A stretch of 37,482 bases of DNA from Planctomycetota bacterium (GTDB lineage Bacteria > Planctomycetota > SZUA-567 > H5-PLA8): NCBI GenBank assembly GCA_026184295.1, contig JAHCJK010000038.1:1-37482 (forward strand), written 5' to 3'. Shown one piece after another: positions 1-7,848 of this stretch. Numbering within the stretch: position 1 is the first letter of the stretch; every line of letters starts with the position of its first letter. A program made the translations under genes and the position numbers. The notes beneath the pieces are model-generated. The model did not search any database, was not told the DNA's origin, and worked only from the letters and a program-made list of their open reading frames with translations.

Positions 1-2
1 CG

Positions 3-629
3 CCGGTGCCGGGGCTGACGCCCGCGCCCGTGCCGGGCCTGAAGCCGAACACCTCGGCCGGGCAGCGCGTCTCGGCCAACGCCGCCCCGACGGACGTCCC
101 CAAGCCCAAGGTTCCGGTGACGACGCCGACGCCGATCCCCGGGCGCAGTCCCACGCCGCTCCCGCAGGGCACGCGCATGGGCATCGGCAAGACCGGCGTG
201 CCGGTGGACCAGGCCTTCTTCGGGCACGGCGTCGCGGCGATGCACATGGAAAGCAAGCCGACGATCCTGCTCGCCGACGACGACAAGCGCATCCGCATCG
301 TCTTCCGGCTCTGCCTGGAACGCATGGGCTTTCGCGTCGTGGAAGCCGAGGACGGCAACGAGGCGTGGAAGAAGATCCAGCAGGGCGGCCTGGCGCTGGT
401 CTGCCTGGACATGAAGATGCCCGGGCTGCACGGCCTGGAAGTGCTTCAGCGCATGAACAATTCGCAGATCGACCTGCCGGTGATCATCTGTTCGGCGTAC
501 GACCAGTTGAAGGACGAGTTCATCATCGCCACGCACCCGCGCCTGCGCTACCTGGTCAAGCCGGTGGCGTCCGAGGCGCTCGAGAAGGCGGTGAAGGAAC
601 TGGTCGGCGAGCCCGCCAAGGGCGCCTGA
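3..629 (+). CDS. Response regulator receiver domain protein, 5' end outside window
   Basis: The frame is open from the window edge, so the true start probably lies upstream; GTG at 6 is only the first possible start inside. Counting from that GTG, residues 1-80 are a low-complexity Pro/Thr-rich linker with TPxPxPG-like units. Residues 84-200 form a CheY-like receiver domain. The acidic pair is in ADDD (91-93), the phospho-acceptor is D135 in LDMKMPG, the conserved Ser is S163 in ICSAYD, and the Lys is K185 in VKP. All receiver landmarks are present, so it is probably phosphorylatable. No output domain follows: the protein ends about 15 residues after the last helix. It is therefore either a single-domain regulator on a long flexible tail or the C-terminal receiver of a larger protein. 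It converges on rarA with one base between the stop codons. Confidence 0.85.
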   Translation, partial: PVPGLTPAPVPGLKPNTSAGQRVSANAAPTDVPKPKVPVTTPTPIPGRSPTPLPQGTRMGIGKTGVPVDQAFFGHGVAAMHMESKPTILLADDDKRIRIVFRLCLERMGFRVVEAEDGNEAWKKIQQGGLALVCLDMKMPGLHGLEVLQRMNNSQIDLPVIICSAYDQLKDEFIIATHPRLRYLVKPVASEALEKAVKELVGEPAKGA

Positions 630-630
630 G

Positions 631-2091
631 CTAGGCCGGCGGGCTTTCCTCCGCGCGCCCCGAACCGTCGCCCGTGCCCGAGCCATCCTTCCATTTCGCG
701 CGCACTTTCGCGAAGTACTCCAGCCGCTTCTGAATGTCCTTCTCGAAACCCAGGCTGCCGGGCGTGTAGAACGTGCGGCCCTTCAGGTCGTCGGGCATCG
801 CTTCCATGGGCGCGATCTTGTGTTCGTAGTCGTGGTCGTACTGGTAGCCCTTGCCGTAACCGAGCGCCTTCATCAGCCCCGTCGGCGCGTTGCGCAGATG
901 CAGCGGCACGGGCAGCGGCCCGGTGCGCTTCACCTCCGCGCGGGCTTCGCCCATCGCGGCGTAGACCGCGTTGGATTTGGGCGCGCAGGCGAGGTAGATC
1001 GCGGCCTGCGCGAGCGCCGTGTCGCATTCGGGGTAGCCGATGAACTCGACGGCCTCCTTCGCCATCTGCGCCTGCACGACCGCCTGCGGATCGGCGAGGC
1101 CGATGTCCTCGCTGGCCGCGCGCACCAGCCGGCGGGCGATGAAGAGCGGGTCTTCGCCGCCTTCGATCATGCGCGCGAGGTAGTACAGGGCCGCGTCGGG
1201 ATCGGAGTGGCGGATCGATTTGTGCAGCGCGCTGATCAGGTTGTAGTGCTCTTCGCCCGACTGGTCGTACAGGATCGTGTTGCGCTGCAGGGCTTCCTTG
1301 GCCAGTTCCTCGGTGATCGTGCGCGCGCCTTCGGCGCCGGGCGCGGCCACCAGCGCGGCCAGTTCCAGGCCGTTGAGCGCGCTGCGGGCGTCGCCGCCGG
1401 CGAGCGTGGCGAGCGCCTCGCGGGCCTTCGGTTCGAGCACGATCTTTTCGCCGCCGAGCCCGCGGTCGGCGTCGGCGAGCGCGCGGTCGAGCAGCGCGCC
1501 GAGTTCCTCGGGCGAGAGATGCCGCAGCACGAAGACGCGGCAGCGGCTGAGCAGGGCGTTGTTGAGTTCGAAGCTGGGGTTCTCGGTCGTCGCGCCGAGC
1601 AGCGAGATCGTGCCGTTCTCGATCGCGGGCAGGAACGCGTCCTGCTGGGCCTTGTTGAAGCGGTGGATTTCGTCCACGAAGAGGACGGTGCGGCGGCGCT
1701 CGAAGCTGAGGCGCTCGCGCGCGGCCTGGATCACCTCGCGCGCCTCTTTCACGCCGCTCTGCACGGCGCTGAACATCGCGAAGTAGGCGTCGGCCGCGTG
1801 CGCGATCAGGTTCGCGAGCGTCGTCTTCCCGGTTCCGGGCGGGCCCCACAGGATCAGCGAAGGCAGCGGCTTGGCCGTCGCGTCGCCGGAGGTTCCGCGG
1901 GCGCGCGCGGCGGCTTCCTGGTCGAGCAGCCGGCGCAGAATCTTGCCGGGCCCGAGAATCTCGGTCTGGCCGAGGTACTCGCCGAGGGTGCGCGGGCGCA
2001 TGCGCTCGGCCAGCGGCGCGCCGCGTTCGCGCACGCTCGCCGCCGCGGCGACGAAGAGTTCGGCGCCGCCTTTGGATCGTGAACCCGCCAT
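631..2091 (-). CDS. rarA: Replication-associated recombination protein RarA/MgsA (AAA+ ATPase)
   Basis: The 486-residue protein matches the clamp-loader-like RarA/MgsA (WRNIP1/Mgs1) family of AAA+ ATPases, which act at stalled replication forks. Early residues RPRTLGEYLGQ (32-42) are the family's entry motif. Walker A is GPPGTGKTT (83-91). Walker B is VLFVDEIHRF with D140/E141. Sensor 1 follows in LLGATTENPSF and an arginine-finger-like SRC lies shortly after. The C-terminal third carries the tetramerisation region typical of the family (HLRNAPTGLMKALGYGKGYQYDHD-like, here in HLRNAPTGLMK and GYQYDHDYEHK). Length is slightly above the usual 430-450 residues. ATG at 2091 has no strong Shine-Dalgarno sequence. 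It is transcribed away from the GntR-type regulator, so the 2092-2292 gap must hold both promoters. Confidence 0.95.
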   Translation of the reverse strand: MAGSRSKGGAELFVAAAASVRERGAPLAERMRPRTLGEYLGQTEILGPGKILRRLLDQEAAARARGTSGDATAKPLPSLILWGPPGTGKTTLANLIAHAADAYFAMFSAVQSGVKEAREVIQAARERLSFERRRTVLFVDEIHRFNKAQQDAFLPAIENGTISLLGATTENPSFELNNALLSRCRVFVLRHLSPEELGALLDRALADADRGLGGEKIVLEPKAREALATLAGGDARSALNGLELAALVAAPGAEGARTITEELAKEALQRNTILYDQSGEEHYNLISALHKSIRHSDPDAALYYLARMIEGGEDPLFIARRLVRAASEDIGLADPQAVVQAQMAKEAVEFIGYPECDTALAQAAIYLACAPKSNAVYAAMGEARAEVKRTGPLPVPLHLRNAPTGLMKALGYGKGYQYDHDYEHKIAPMEAMPDDLKGRTFYTPGSLGFEKDIQKRLEYFAKVRAKWKDGSGTGDGSGRAEESPPA

Positions 2092-2137
2092 GCGCGCAGT
2101 CTCGCGCGTTCGCGCCGAAATGACAAGCGTGCAGGGT

Positions 2138-2151
2138 GTTTCGTACGAAAC
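2138..2151. promoter_or_regulatory. 14-bp perfect palindrome, candidate operator of the GntR/LacI-type regulator
   Basis: GTTTCGTACGAAAC is its own reverse complement. It lies in the gap between rarA (start 2091) and the GntR/LacI-type regulator (start 2293). The central GTAC with flanking T/A tracts resembles operators of AraR-like GntR regulators (TTGTACGTACAA type). A related half-site TTGTACGA occurs near 2206. Autoregulation is inferred from position and symmetry only. Confidence 0.4.
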
Positions 2152-2292
2152 CCGAAGGAATCTACGTGTGCATATATTCGATCAACCTACGATCTTTGAA
2201 CAAGTTGTACGATTAGAAGGAATTCTTGAACGCCCGAGAATGTCATCCCGTTAGCAGTGGTGTAGCGCTTCATAGCAGCGGAGATGGTGTGC

Positions 2293-3411
2293 ATGGTTTC
2301 GGTAGACGCGAACTCCCCGGTCCCCAAGTACCGCCAACTGGCGGACCAACTGGAAGAACAGATTCGCCGGGGCGACGGCGAGGTCGGCAAGCGCTTTCTC
2401 TCCGAGCGGGAGATCATCCGGCAGAGCGGCGTGAGCATCATCACCGTGCGCCAGGCGCTCGATACGCTGACGCGCAAGGGCCTGCTGCGGCGCGAGCCCG
2501 GGATCGGGACGTTTCTGGTGCGGCGCGAACCGATCGCATCGGACGTGAAGCGCGTGGCGCTGATCGTCTTCTCGCTGGCCGTCGAGATGCGCGCGGGCTA
2601 CGGGTTCATCTATTCCGAGTGGATGAAGAGCCTGCTCGCGGAACTGAAGCAGTGCGACCAGCGCCTGGAACTGCTCGACCTGGCGCCCGACATGGACACC
2701 AGGGCGCAACTGCTTCAGTACGTCGAAGAGGCCGGGCAGTGGAGCGGCTTCGTCTTCGGCGCGGGCTTTCCCTACATGAAGGACGCGCTGAAGCTGATGG
2801 CCGACCGGCGCATCCCGCATGTGGTGCTCGACGACTTTCCCTGGCTGCCCGAAGCCAACGCGGTCTACGCCGACCACGTCCGCGCGGGCGAACTGGCCAC
2901 CGAACACCTGCTCGCGCTGGGCCACCGGCGCATCGCCTTTGCCGGCTCGCTGAACGAGGAACGCCACCGCGGCTACCAGCAGGCGCTGCGGCGCGCGGGC
3001 ATCGAACCCATCGAGGCCTACGCGCTCAACGACCGTTCCTCGGGGATGGTCTCCGCCTGGGACAACGGCGCGCGCGCCGCGCAGCACTTCCTCGCGCTGC
3101 CCGAACCGCCGACCGCCATCTTCACCAGCAACGACGCCCGCGCGCTGGGCGTCCTGCGCTACGCCCAGGAAAAAGGCCTTTGCGTCCCGCGGGACCTCTC
3201 CGTGGTGGGCGTGGACGAGATGCCCGAAGGCGCCGCGTCCGAGCCGGCCCTGACCACCATTCGCTGGCCCTGGACCGAGATGGGCCGCCGCGGCGCGCAG
3301 GAACTGCTCGCCTGGATCCGCGACGGCGGCGCCTATGCGCCGAAGCAGGTCGCGCTCGAACCGGCCCTGATCGCGAAACAATCCTCCGGTCCCGCGCCCG
3401 CGCGGACCTGA
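2293..3411 (+). CDS. GntR-family regulator with LacI-type sugar-binding domain (AraR-like architecture)
   Basis: The N-terminal 65 residues are a GntR winged helix-turn-helix (PKYRQLADQLEEQI, LSEREIIRQSGVS, TVRQALDTLTRKGLL, GIGTFL). The remaining ~300 residues are a LacI/periplasmic-binding-like effector domain starting at VKRVALIVF, with the typical GHRRIAFAGS and HRGYQQALRRAGI segments and FTSNDARALGVL. This GntR-HTH plus LacI-sensor layout is that of AraR-type sugar regulators. ATG 2293 is preferred over ATG 2284 because GGAG at 2280-2283 abuts 2284 but lies 9 nt before 2293. The stop is 11 nt before the next gene, so the two are probably one transcript. A 14-bp palindrome upstream may be its own operator. 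The effector is unknown; a mono- or oligosaccharide is likely. Confidence 0.9.
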   Translation: MVSVDANSPVPKYRQLADQLEEQIRRGDGEVGKRFLSEREIIRQSGVSIITVRQALDTLTRKGLLRREPGIGTFLVRREPIASDVKRVALIVFSLAVEMRAGYGFIYSEWMKSLLAELKQCDQRLELLDLAPDMDTRAQLLQYVEEAGQWSGFVFGAGFPYMKDALKLMADRRIPHVVLDDFPWLPEANAVYADHVRAGELATEHLLALGHRRIAFAGSLNEERHRGYQQALRRAGIEPIEAYALNDRSSGMVSAWDNGARAAQHFLALPEPPTAIFTSNDARALGVLRYAQEKGLCVPRDLSVVGVDEMPEGAASEPALTTIRWPWTEMGRRGAQELLAWIRDGGAYAPKQVALEPALIAKQSSGPAPART

Positions 3412-3422
3412 AAGGACCCTGT

Positions 3423-4940
3423 ATGAACCGCCGCATCCTATCGTTCGCCGCGCTCGTCCTGCTGTTCGCCGCTGCGCCGCTCGCCGCGGAAGAGACTCCG
3501 GACGGCCTCGCCGTCAAGGAGTACATCATCTCGGCCAAAAAAGCCGGGCGCAGCAAGACCATGCTCCCCGATCCCTCGGGCAAACCGTACACCGTCGCGA
3601 TCGACGCGCTGATGCCCGAAGGCCTGATGGTGCGCAAGGACGGCGGCAAGATCGAACTCGCCTGGAAGCAGCTCCGCGACGGCGAACTCTTCTGGCTCGG
3701 CCGCGGGCTCCTGCCCGAAGACGACGTCGAAGGGCACCTGCTGGTCGGGCGCCTGGCGCTCAAGCTCGGCCTCGGCCCGGAATTCGACGCCGCGCTGGAA
3801 CGCCTGCAGTTGCTCGCGCCCAAGGACTACCGGCGCATCGAACGCATGCGCTCCGACATCGCCGACCAGTTGGCCGCCACGACCGTCAAGCCGCCGCCCG
3901 TTTCCTTCAAGCCCAAGGAGCCCGCCGTGACCGCCGCTTCGTCCGGTTCCGGAACCACCGCGTCCGTGCAGGCGCCCGTGCCCGCCGCCAAGCCCGGCGT
4001 CAACCACGAAGGCCGCCCGCTCCCGCCGCTGCCGAAGTTCGAGAAGCCGGTCGTGTACGGCACGCCCGAGGCCGACGCGATCGTCTCCGCGATGCAGATC
4101 TTTCCCGTGGACAACTGGTGGAACCGCGACGTCTCCAAGCTGCCCCTGCACGCCAAGTCGGACGACTACGTCAAGACCATCGGCGCCGAGAAGCGCGTGC
4201 ACATCAACCGCGACATGGGTTTCGTGCTGGTGCCGCCCAACTTCCCGCGCGTGGACCTGACGCGCCTGGAGTACAAGGACGAGGCCGACAAGGGGCCCTA
4301 CCCCATCCCCGACAACACGCCCATCGAAGGCTGGCCTTTCGACGGCGGCAAACTGGAAGACGTGCAGCGCAACGGCGACGGCGACCGCCACGCCGTCGTG
4401 GTCGATCCCTTCGCGGGGCTCTGCTACGAATTCTACGTCATGCGGCGCAACGACAAAGGCTGGGAAGCCGCCGGCGAAGCGACCTTCGACCTGACCGCGA
4501 ACAAGCTCCGCCCGATGTACTGGACCTCGTCCGACGCCGCCGGCCTGCCGCTGCTCCCTTCGATCGTGCGCTTCGACGAATGCGAACGCGGCATGGTCGA
4601 ACACGCGCTGCGCTTTACCGTGCGGCGCACGCGGCGCGCGTTCATCCTGCCCGCGACGCACTACGCCAGCCGCAGCGACGACGAGGCGCTGCCCCCGATG
4701 GGCCTGCGCTTCCGCCTCAAGGCCGACGTGAAGATCGACGACCTGCCCAAGCACGCCAAGGCCGTGGCCCTGGCCCTGAAGAAGTACGGCATGTTCCTGG
4801 CCGACAACGGCTCCGACTGGTTCATCTCCACCTCGGGCGACGCGCGCCTGCAAGGGCTCGAAGCGCTGCACCGCCTGAAAGGCAGCGACTTCGAAGCCGT
4901 CGAGACCGGCGAAAAGATGGTCCTGCCGCGCGGCCGCTAA
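3423..4940 (+). CDS. Secreted protein of unknown function with IFPxDNxWN motif
   Basis: The 505-residue product begins with a clear signal peptide (Arg-rich start, hydrophobic core, cleavage near LAA-EE at about residue 22). Residues 25-145 resemble an N-terminal module common in planctomycete-type proteins (a short beta segment with KIELAWKQL followed by helices). A Pro/Ala-rich linker spans about 150-205. From about 215 a C-terminal domain begins, with FPVDNWWNRDVS at 227-238. This Phe-Pro-x-Asp-Asn-x-Trp-Asn motif opens a family of bacterial secreted proteins that I recognise by motif but cannot assign an activity. AAAGGA lies about 7 nt before the ATG. It follows the GntR/LacI-type regulator by 11 nt, which suggests a carbohydrate-responsive role. 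A terminator follows at 4988. Confidence 0.8.
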   Translation: MNRRILSFAALVLLFAAAPLAAEETPDGLAVKEYIISAKKAGRSKTMLPDPSGKPYTVAIDALMPEGLMVRKDGGKIELAWKQLRDGELFWLGRGLLPEDDVEGHLLVGRLALKLGLGPEFDAALERLQLLAPKDYRRIERMRSDIADQLAATTVKPPPVSFKPKEPAVTAASSGSGTTASVQAPVPAAKPGVNHEGRPLPPLPKFEKPVVYGTPEADAIVSAMQIFPVDNWWNRDVSKLPLHAKSDDYVKTIGAEKRVHINRDMGFVLVPPNFPRVDLTRLEYKDEADKGPYPIPDNTPIEGWPFDGGKLEDVQRNGDGDRHAVVVDPFAGLCYEFYVMRRNDKGWEAAGEATFDLTANKLRPMYWTSSDAAGLPLLPSIVRFDECERGMVEHALRFTVRRTRRAFILPATHYASRSDDEALPPMGLRFRLKADVKIDDLPKHAKAVALALKKYGMFLADNGSDWFISTSGDARLQGLEALHRLKGSDFEAVETGEKMVLPRGR

Positions 4941-4987
4941 CCTCTGGACGGACGCAGGGCTGCGGGGCCACTCCTCGTAAAAACGCA

Positions 4988-5015
4988 AGGCCGGCGTCCG
5001 CCGGCCTGCTTTCTG
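4988..5015 (+). terminator. Rho-independent terminator-like hairpin
   Basis: AGGCCGGC (4988-4995), loop GTCC, then GCCGGCCT (5000-5007) is a perfect 8-bp stem followed by GCTTTCTG. It stands 48 nt after the stop of the secreted protein gene and about 100 nt before the SGNH hydrolase, so it separates the two transcripts. Confidence 0.65.
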
Positions 5016-5114
5016 AATCCCAACTGATTTCAGGAACCGCGTGCTCCGGAGCCGAACCGCGGCGCTTCCGGTGTACGTGATGCAACGAAGGCTCGAACCG
5101 GAAAGGGGTCTCCC

Positions 5115-5882
5115 ATGCGTGCGACGGCGGCGGTGCTCGGCGGAATGGTCCTCGCGGCGGCCCTGGCGGCCCCGGTCCACGCGGAAGCCGAACCCGAATG
5201 GGTCGCGGCCATGAAGGCCGTCCACGCCAAAGGCACGGCGCAGAAGGGCAGCGTCAGCCAGATCGGCGACTCGATCACCTTCACCAAGGCCTTCCTGGCC
5301 TTCCTCGCGTGGAACAAGCCCGAGGCCTTCCCCGCCGTCAACGCGCGGGTGAACGGCAAACTGCTCAACGACCGCAAGGGCCCCGAGCACAGCAACTATT
5401 CGGGGTGGACCGCGGGCGAAGGGCTGAGCAAGATCAAGGGCGTGCTGGCGAACGAGAAGCCCGAGATCGCGGTGGTGATGTACGGGACCAACGAGGTCAC
5501 GAAGGGCGTGAGCCTGGAGCAGTGGCAGAAGAACATGACCGCGATCGTGGACGCCTGCCTGGAAGCCGGCTGCGTGCCCATCGTTTCGACCATCCCGCCC
5601 TACCCCGGCAAGGACGAGAAGGCCCAGGCGCTCAACGCCGCGCTCAAGAAACTGGCCGCCGAGAAGAAGATTCCGCTCGTCGATTTCTACGCCGCGGTGC
5701 TGGAACGCCAGCCCGGCACCGCCTGGGACGGCACGCTGCTCGGCAAGGGCGACGTCCATCCGACCGGCGGCGAGAACCACGTCTTCACCGACGAGAACTT
5801 GAAGAAGTGCGGCTACGCGCTGCGCAACTACGTGACGCTGAAGGCCATGAACGACGTGATCGAGAAGTGCTTCGAGAAGTAG
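5115..5882 (+). CDS. Secreted SGNH/GDSL-family hydrolase
   Basis: The 255-residue product has a signal peptide (cleavage near VHA-EA, about residue 23) and the SGNH blocks. Block I is IGDSIT with nucleophile S53. Block III is MYGTNE with N126. Block V is GDVHP with D213 and H215. The block II Gly is probably in the GWTAGEG segment. Such enzymes are secreted esterases or acetylhydrolases acting on acylated carbohydrates or lipids; the substrate cannot be read from sequence. AAGGGG sits about 6 nt before the ATG. The gene is preceded by a terminator, so it probably has its own promoter within 5016-5114. Confidence 0.9.
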   Translation: MRATAAVLGGMVLAAALAAPVHAEAEPEWVAAMKAVHAKGTAQKGSVSQIGDSITFTKAFLAFLAWNKPEAFPAVNARVNGKLLNDRKGPEHSNYSGWTAGEGLSKIKGVLANEKPEIAVVMYGTNEVTKGVSLEQWQKNMTAIVDACLEAGCVPIVSTIPPYPGKDEKAQALNAALKKLAAEKKIPLVDFYAAVLERQPGTAWDGTLLGKGDVHPTGGENHVFTDENLKKCGYALRNYVTLKAMNDVIEKCFEK

Positions 5883-6007
5883 TAGGACATATTGGGCGCC
5901 CGCTTGCCCTGCTGCCATCGTCCATGTAACGCTTTCATCTTGCACCCACATGCCGCCACCGATAGGTTCGTGACGGCCATCAACGCGGTGCACGTGGAAG
6001 CAAAACT

Positions 6008-6913
6008 ATGTACGATTACAAGTGTCCGCATTGCGGACATGCCCTGCTTAAGATGGACCAGGAAGGCTTAGCCTGCCCTCAATGTTTCAAGGCAGTCCCA
6101 AAAGACTTACCCAAAGCTCCTCCCAAACTTCCCTGGCTCGCGGCGATTATGGGATTTATCGTCCTGCTAAGCGGCGTCTCAGTCGCTAGCTATGTCTTTG
6201 TATTTTCATTTCCCGTAGTCGAACCCATGAACGTGCAAGACGCCGCGGATCTCTTCAGAAATAAGGAAGCTATGTATGGCATTTATGGCTTGATGGGAAT
6301 CTGCCTGGGCTTCGTTTGTATCCATTACACCGTCAAAAACATACAGCAAGGATTCAAGGTCGGATTGTGGGTACTCTCAGTCGTTCTTGTACTCGGCATC
6401 GGCGGTTGGTCTTCCTTGAAGGCGTGGCAACGGCACGAATCGTCGGCCTGGCAACGAGCCCTGATCTCTGAGCTAAATCCAGTATTCGTATATGATCTGA
6501 ACCCAGGTCCAGCTCCAGTTCTGAACACCCATACTAAGCTGCTAGTCTGGAATGTGCCTGCGGACCGGCCCAGTGAAGCCATGTTTGACATACCCATTGC
6601 GCGCCAGGCAAGTTCGAATGTCGAACCCATGACGGTGATCGCCATCATAGAAGTTACGCAGGAGAACAAAGGCCAGTATGTCAAAGGTTACAATACCAAA
6701 CCAATAGCGGTGGCGGTGCAACGCTCCCTAATGGTATGCGTCGTCAACCTGCCCGAGCGCACGGTTCTTGGAACCTTTACGATCACGGGAGAAGATCCCC
6801 CGGCTAGGGTGAATTCGGATAGTACGAGTATCGACAGTGGCACTTTATACACCAATACAACCAGGCCGCTGCGGGATTGGATCCTTTCCCGCTGCCGGCC
6901 CAGCCTGCCCTGA
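6008..6913 (+). CDS. Zinc-ribbon, multi-span membrane protein of unknown function; low G+C
   Basis: The 301-residue product starts with a zinc ribbon (CPHCGH at 6-11 and CPQC at about 23-26). Three hydrophobic segments follow: about 41-66, 88-110 and 118-138. The C-terminal ~160 residues are soluble and look like a beta-rich extracytoplasmic domain; I do not recognise the family. Base composition is the striking point. Sampled lines within the gene count 31/60 and 27/60 G/C, against 45/60 in the SGNH gene next door, and codon third positions are correspondingly AT-rich. This suggests recent acquisition. GGAAG lies about 8 nt before the ATG. It converges on the AraC gene with 5 nt between stops. 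Confidence 0.75.
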   Translation: MYDYKCPHCGHALLKMDQEGLACPQCFKAVPKDLPKAPPKLPWLAAIMGFIVLLSGVSVASYVFVFSFPVVEPMNVQDAADLFRNKEAMYGIYGLMGICLGFVCIHYTVKNIQQGFKVGLWVLSVVLVLGIGGWSSLKAWQRHESSAWQRALISELNPVFVYDLNPGPAPVLNTHTKLLVWNVPADRPSEAMFDIPIARQASSNVEPMTVIAIIEVTQENKGQYVKGYNTKPIAVAVQRSLMVCVVNLPERTVLGTFTITGEDPPARVNSDSTSIDSGTLYTNTTRPLRDWILSRCRPSLP

Positions 6914-6918
6914 ACGTT

Positions 6919-7740
6919 CTAGTCCGATTTCAACCCGCGCCGGTACGCCGCCGGACTGCGCCCCATCAGCGCTTTGAAGACCCGGTGGAACTGCGGGTAG
7001 CTCCCGAAGCCCGCTTCCAGCGCCGCGTCCAGCATGTTCCGCCGCTGCCCCGTCCCGTACACGCGCAGGAAGCGTTCGACCCGCTGCTGGTTGCGGAACT
7101 GCGCCAGCGCCACGCCCATCTGCTGCTTGAAGAGCCGGCTGAGGCGCGGAAAGCTGAGCCCCGCTTCGGCGGCGAGTTCCTCCAGGTCCGCGTCGCCTTC
7201 GCGTTCGCGCAGCAGCACGGCCGCGCGTTCCACCGCCGGATGGACGTCCAGGCCCGCGGGCAGGCGCTCGGCTTCCTCGAAGGCCGCCCACGCCGCGAGC
7301 AGCGCGTACCCCAGCCCGTAGTTGAAGCGCGGCCCGTCGGGCTCGGCGTTCACGATCTCCGCGTGCAGCTTGTCGAGCGCCTCGACGCGCTCGGCCGAGA
7401 GCCTCCGGCAGAAGTGCCCGGCGGGGTTGGGATCGAAGAGCACCCGCGTGCCCGGCTCGGTGCAGGCGCGCCGCACGGCCTCCGGCTTCCAGACGATGAT
7501 CCAGCAGGCGAAGTCCGGCGTCGTGTCCAGCAGGATGTGATCCTGGCGCGAGAAGAGCCAAACGAGCGAATGGCGCGCGAGGTCGTAGCGGCGGTCGCCG
7601 AGCAGGTAGCGCCCGCGCCCGCGCAGCACCAGGTTGAGTTCCAGTTCGTCGTGGTGGTGCATGGGATGGATGCGCCCGCGCGGGACGTACCGCCAGATGC
7701 GGCCGTCGCGCGCCTCGGGCATGGGCAGGACTTCGCGCAT
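6919..7740 (-). CDS. AraC-family transcriptional regulator
   Basis: Product of 273 residues from ATG 7740. The N-terminal half is a cupin-type sensing domain with a HPMHHHDELELNLVLRG strand pair, typical of AraC regulators. The C-terminal ~100 residues hold the two helix-turn-helix motifs (DLEELAAEAGLSFPRLSRLFK, then MLDAALEAGFGSYPQFHRVFK) and the GRSPAAYRR tail. An in-frame TTG at 7776 would add 12 residues, but it lies inside a 7+7 bp inverted repeat that looks like an operator, so the ATG is preferred. No strong Shine-Dalgarno sequence is visible. It is divergent from a phytanoyl-CoA-dioxygenase-like gene 108 nt away, which is its most likely target. Confidence 0.9.
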   Translation of the reverse strand: MREVLPMPEARDGRIWRYVPRGRIHPMHHHDELELNLVLRGRGRYLLGDRRYDLARHSLVWLFSRQDHILLDTTPDFACWIIVWKPEAVRRACTEPGTRVLFDPNPAGHFCRRLSAERVEALDKLHAEIVNAEPDGPRFNYGLGYALLAAWAAFEEAERLPAGLDVHPAVERAAVLLREREGDADLEELAAEAGLSFPRLSRLFKQQMGVALAQFRNQQRVERFLRVYGTGQRRNMLDAALEAGFGSYPQFHRVFKALMGRSPAAYRRGLKSD

Positions 7741-7759
7741 AGACGACAAAATATGATAA

Positions 7760-7779
7760 CTCTTGGTATCCGCCAAGAG
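7760..7779. promoter_or_regulatory. 7+7 bp inverted repeat in AraC/dioxygenase divergent promoter region
   Basis: CTCTTGG (7760-7766), spacer TATCCG, CCAAGAG (7773-7779) is a perfect inverted repeat. It lies between AraC (start 7740) and the dioxygenase (start 7849) in an AT-rich gap that also contains ATATGATAA. It is the best candidate operator for the divergent AraC regulator. Confidence 0.5.
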
Positions 7780-7848
7780 AAGATTTATCGCTTCCGTAGG
7801 TCAGAATATGCCCATGTGCGATGCGTCCAACAAAAAAGGAGAGGCTCG

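Noticed and set aside
3438..5993. 851-codon leftward open frame across the secreted protein and SGNH genes
   Set aside because: It runs through a terminator hairpin and two genes with signal peptides and catalytic motifs on the other strand; its product is compositionally biased.
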